From Chthoniobacter sp. (GTDB lineage: Bacteria; Verrucomicrobiota; Verrucomicrobiia; Chthoniobacterales; Chthoniobacteraceae): a stretch of DNA of 15,276 nucleotides. Position 1 is the first letter of the stretch. Each line of letters opens with the position of its first letter. The position numbers and the translations under genes are program-made. Below the pieces are notes generated by a model that saw only the letters and a program-made list of their open reading frames with translations, was not told the origin of the DNA and made no database searches. The DNA lies in the NCBI GenBank assembly GCA_025352865.1, contig JANXSB010000338.1, forward strand, positions 1 through 15,276. The letters run 5' to 3'. Shown here in pieces: positions 14,215 to 15,276 of this stretch.

Positions 14215-15276
14215 TGCGGCGGTTTGGGCAGCGCGGGATCGGGCGTGGTGGGGAGCGTCTCGGGCGCGGGCAGCGGCGGCTCGACGGCGGGCATGGGGCC
14301 GATGCCGCCGGGCGAGGTGCGGAGCTTCGGCTTGCCGGGGCCGGTGATGATTTTTTCCTCGGGCACGGTCACGGGCGGCCCGACGTAATCCGGGCGCGAG
14401 GAGGTATCGACTTTCGCCTGGAGCTTGCGGCGCTGCGCGGCGCGCGCGCCCGTCTCGGTGCGCTCGGGGCCGGCGCGCAGGGCGTCTTCGCCGAAGAGCT
14501 GCTTGAGTTCCTCGACGCGCGTCTTCGCCGCCTCGCTCTCGGGCGAGCCGGGCTGGGATTTGATGACGTCGTTGTAGTAGATGACGGCGGCGCGGTACTG
14601 CTTGGTCTTGTCGTAAAAGCGGGCGATCTCGAGCGTGCCTTTGGCCGAGCCGGTTTCGAGCGACTTCATGTTTTCCTTCGCCTGCGCCACCTTTTCGCTC
14701 TCGGGGTAGCGGTTGATGAAATCCTCGAAAGCCTCGCGCGCCTTCACGGCGGACGCGTGGTCGTAGGAGCCTTCGCGGTAGTTGCGGAGCTGCACGTAGC
14801 CGACCTGGTAGAGCGCGTCGGCGGCGATGGTGTCGCCGGGATATTTGTTCACCACGACCTGATAGGCCTTCATCGCCTCGGGATACTTGCCCTGCTTTTC
14901 CAGCGCCTGACCCACATTGAACTGCGCGAGCGGCGCGTACTTACTAAACGGCGCGCTTTTCACGATCGTCTCAAACATCGTCTGCGCGCGCGGCATGGAG
15001 CTGCTGACGGGCACGCCGAGCACCTTCTTTTTTTCGCCTTCGAGATAGAGCTTGGCGATGCGGAACATCTGCTCGACCACGGCATCGAAGTCGCCGCCCT
15101 GCGGGTATTTGGTGACGTAGGTGGCGTAGGCATCGAAGGCTTTGCTGTTGTCGCCGTGCATCTGGAGCATGAGGCCGATTTTGCGCTGGGCCTTGGGTGC
15201 GAGCAGGGAGAGGCCGTAGCGTTTGACGAGCGCCTTGTAGGCTTTGAAAGCGGCGGCGTAATCGCCCGCGGCCTCG
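14211..15276 (-). CDS. BamD/YfiO-like TPR outer-membrane assembly protein, 5' end missing
   Basis: The open frame runs off the right edge (first whole codon at 15275), leaving 354 visible residues. The start and any lipobox are outside the window; the internal ATG at 15170 is not a natural start. TPR-type helices are clear, for example APLAQFNVGQALEKQGKYPE with EAMKAYQVVVNKYPGD following, DALYQVGYVQLRNYREGSYD, and LEIARFYDKTKQYRAAVIYY. The recurrent YP.S/G pattern after helix B is typical of BamD/YfiO-type repeats. BamD is the lipoprotein of the BAM complex that inserts beta-barrels. From about visible residue 265 the protein turns into a Lys/Arg- then Pro-rich tail with PPLPAPETLPTTPDPALPKP, which normal BamD (about 245-300 residues) lacks. 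It overlaps the lptE start by 4 nt. It could instead be a general TPR protein of the same operon. Confidence 0.75.
   Translation of the reverse strand, partial: EAAGDYAAAFKAYKALVKRYGLSLLAPKAQRKIGLMLQMHGDNSKAFDAYATYVTKYPQGGDFDAVVEQMFRIAKLYLEGEKKKVLGVPVSSSMPRAQTMFETIVKSAPFSKYAPLAQFNVGQALEKQGKYPEAMKAYQVVVNKYPGDTIAADALYQVGYVQLRNYREGSYDHASAVKAREAFEDFINRYPESEKVAQAKENMKSLETGSAKGTLEIARFYDKTKQYRAAVIYYNDVIKSQPGSPESEAAKTRVEELKQLFGEDALRAGPERTETGARAAQRRKLQAKVDTSSRPDYVGPPVTVPEEKIITGPGKPKLRTSPGGIGPMPAVEPPLPAPETLPTTPDPALPKPPQ

Overview
The window is GC-rich and looks like a Verrucomicrobiota (PVC group) chromosome, possibly from the Opitutaceae or Chthoniobacter side. The reasons are a giant protein made of autotransporter-type and T5SS/PEP-CTERM-associated repeats that ends in a PEP-CTERM sorting signal, a BamD-like/LptE/RsmI gene string, intergenic and in-gene palindromic repeats, and an almost complete lack of Shine-Dalgarno sequences. 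No phylogenetic marker is complete enough to fix the lineage, so this placement is an inference.

Left part (1-5464, + strand). Two tandem paralogous secreted alpha/beta-hydrolases lie in a row; the first is cut by the window edge. A 278-bp gap between them holds a composite inverted-repeat element of about 167 bp. The second hydrolase is followed after 21 bp by a flavin-dependent halogenase of the tryptophan-halogenase family, so those two may share a transcript. The first hydrolase carries a 57-bp in-frame palindromic insert that its paralogue lacks.

Centre (5468-11056, - strand). One gene of about 5.6 kb encodes a protein of 1862 residues. It has a signal peptide, a Trp-rich N-terminal module, about 12 short glycine-rich repeats, PATR-type strands, a second Trp-rich module, about 19 more short repeats, a duplicated GGxGY module, more PATR strands and a C-terminal PEP-CTERM signal. 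It converges on the halogenase with 3 bp between stop codons. The internal order suggests that two passenger proteins were joined.

Right part (11276-15276). A Tat-exported protein with an HExxH zinc-protease motif (- strand) diverges from a TerC/YgdQ-family membrane protein (+ strand). The 154 bp between them carry a degenerate GGAAAATGG-type inverted repeat. On the - strand follow a BamD-like TPR protein (cut by the window edge), an LptE-type lipoprotein (ATGA overlap) and RsmI, the 16S rRNA C1402 2'-O-methyltransferase, whose stop overlaps the TerC stop by 4 nt. The first two are outer-membrane assembly functions and look co-transcribed with rsmI.

I saw no tRNA, rRNA, CRISPR array, insertion sequence or phage gene. 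No stretch above 300 bp lacks a gene; the longest gaps are 1623-1900, 11057-11275 and 12122-12275. Nothing here is clearly a new defence or mobile system. The most unusual items are the in-frame palindrome insert, the tandem esterases with a halogenase, and the two-passenger PEP-CTERM protein.
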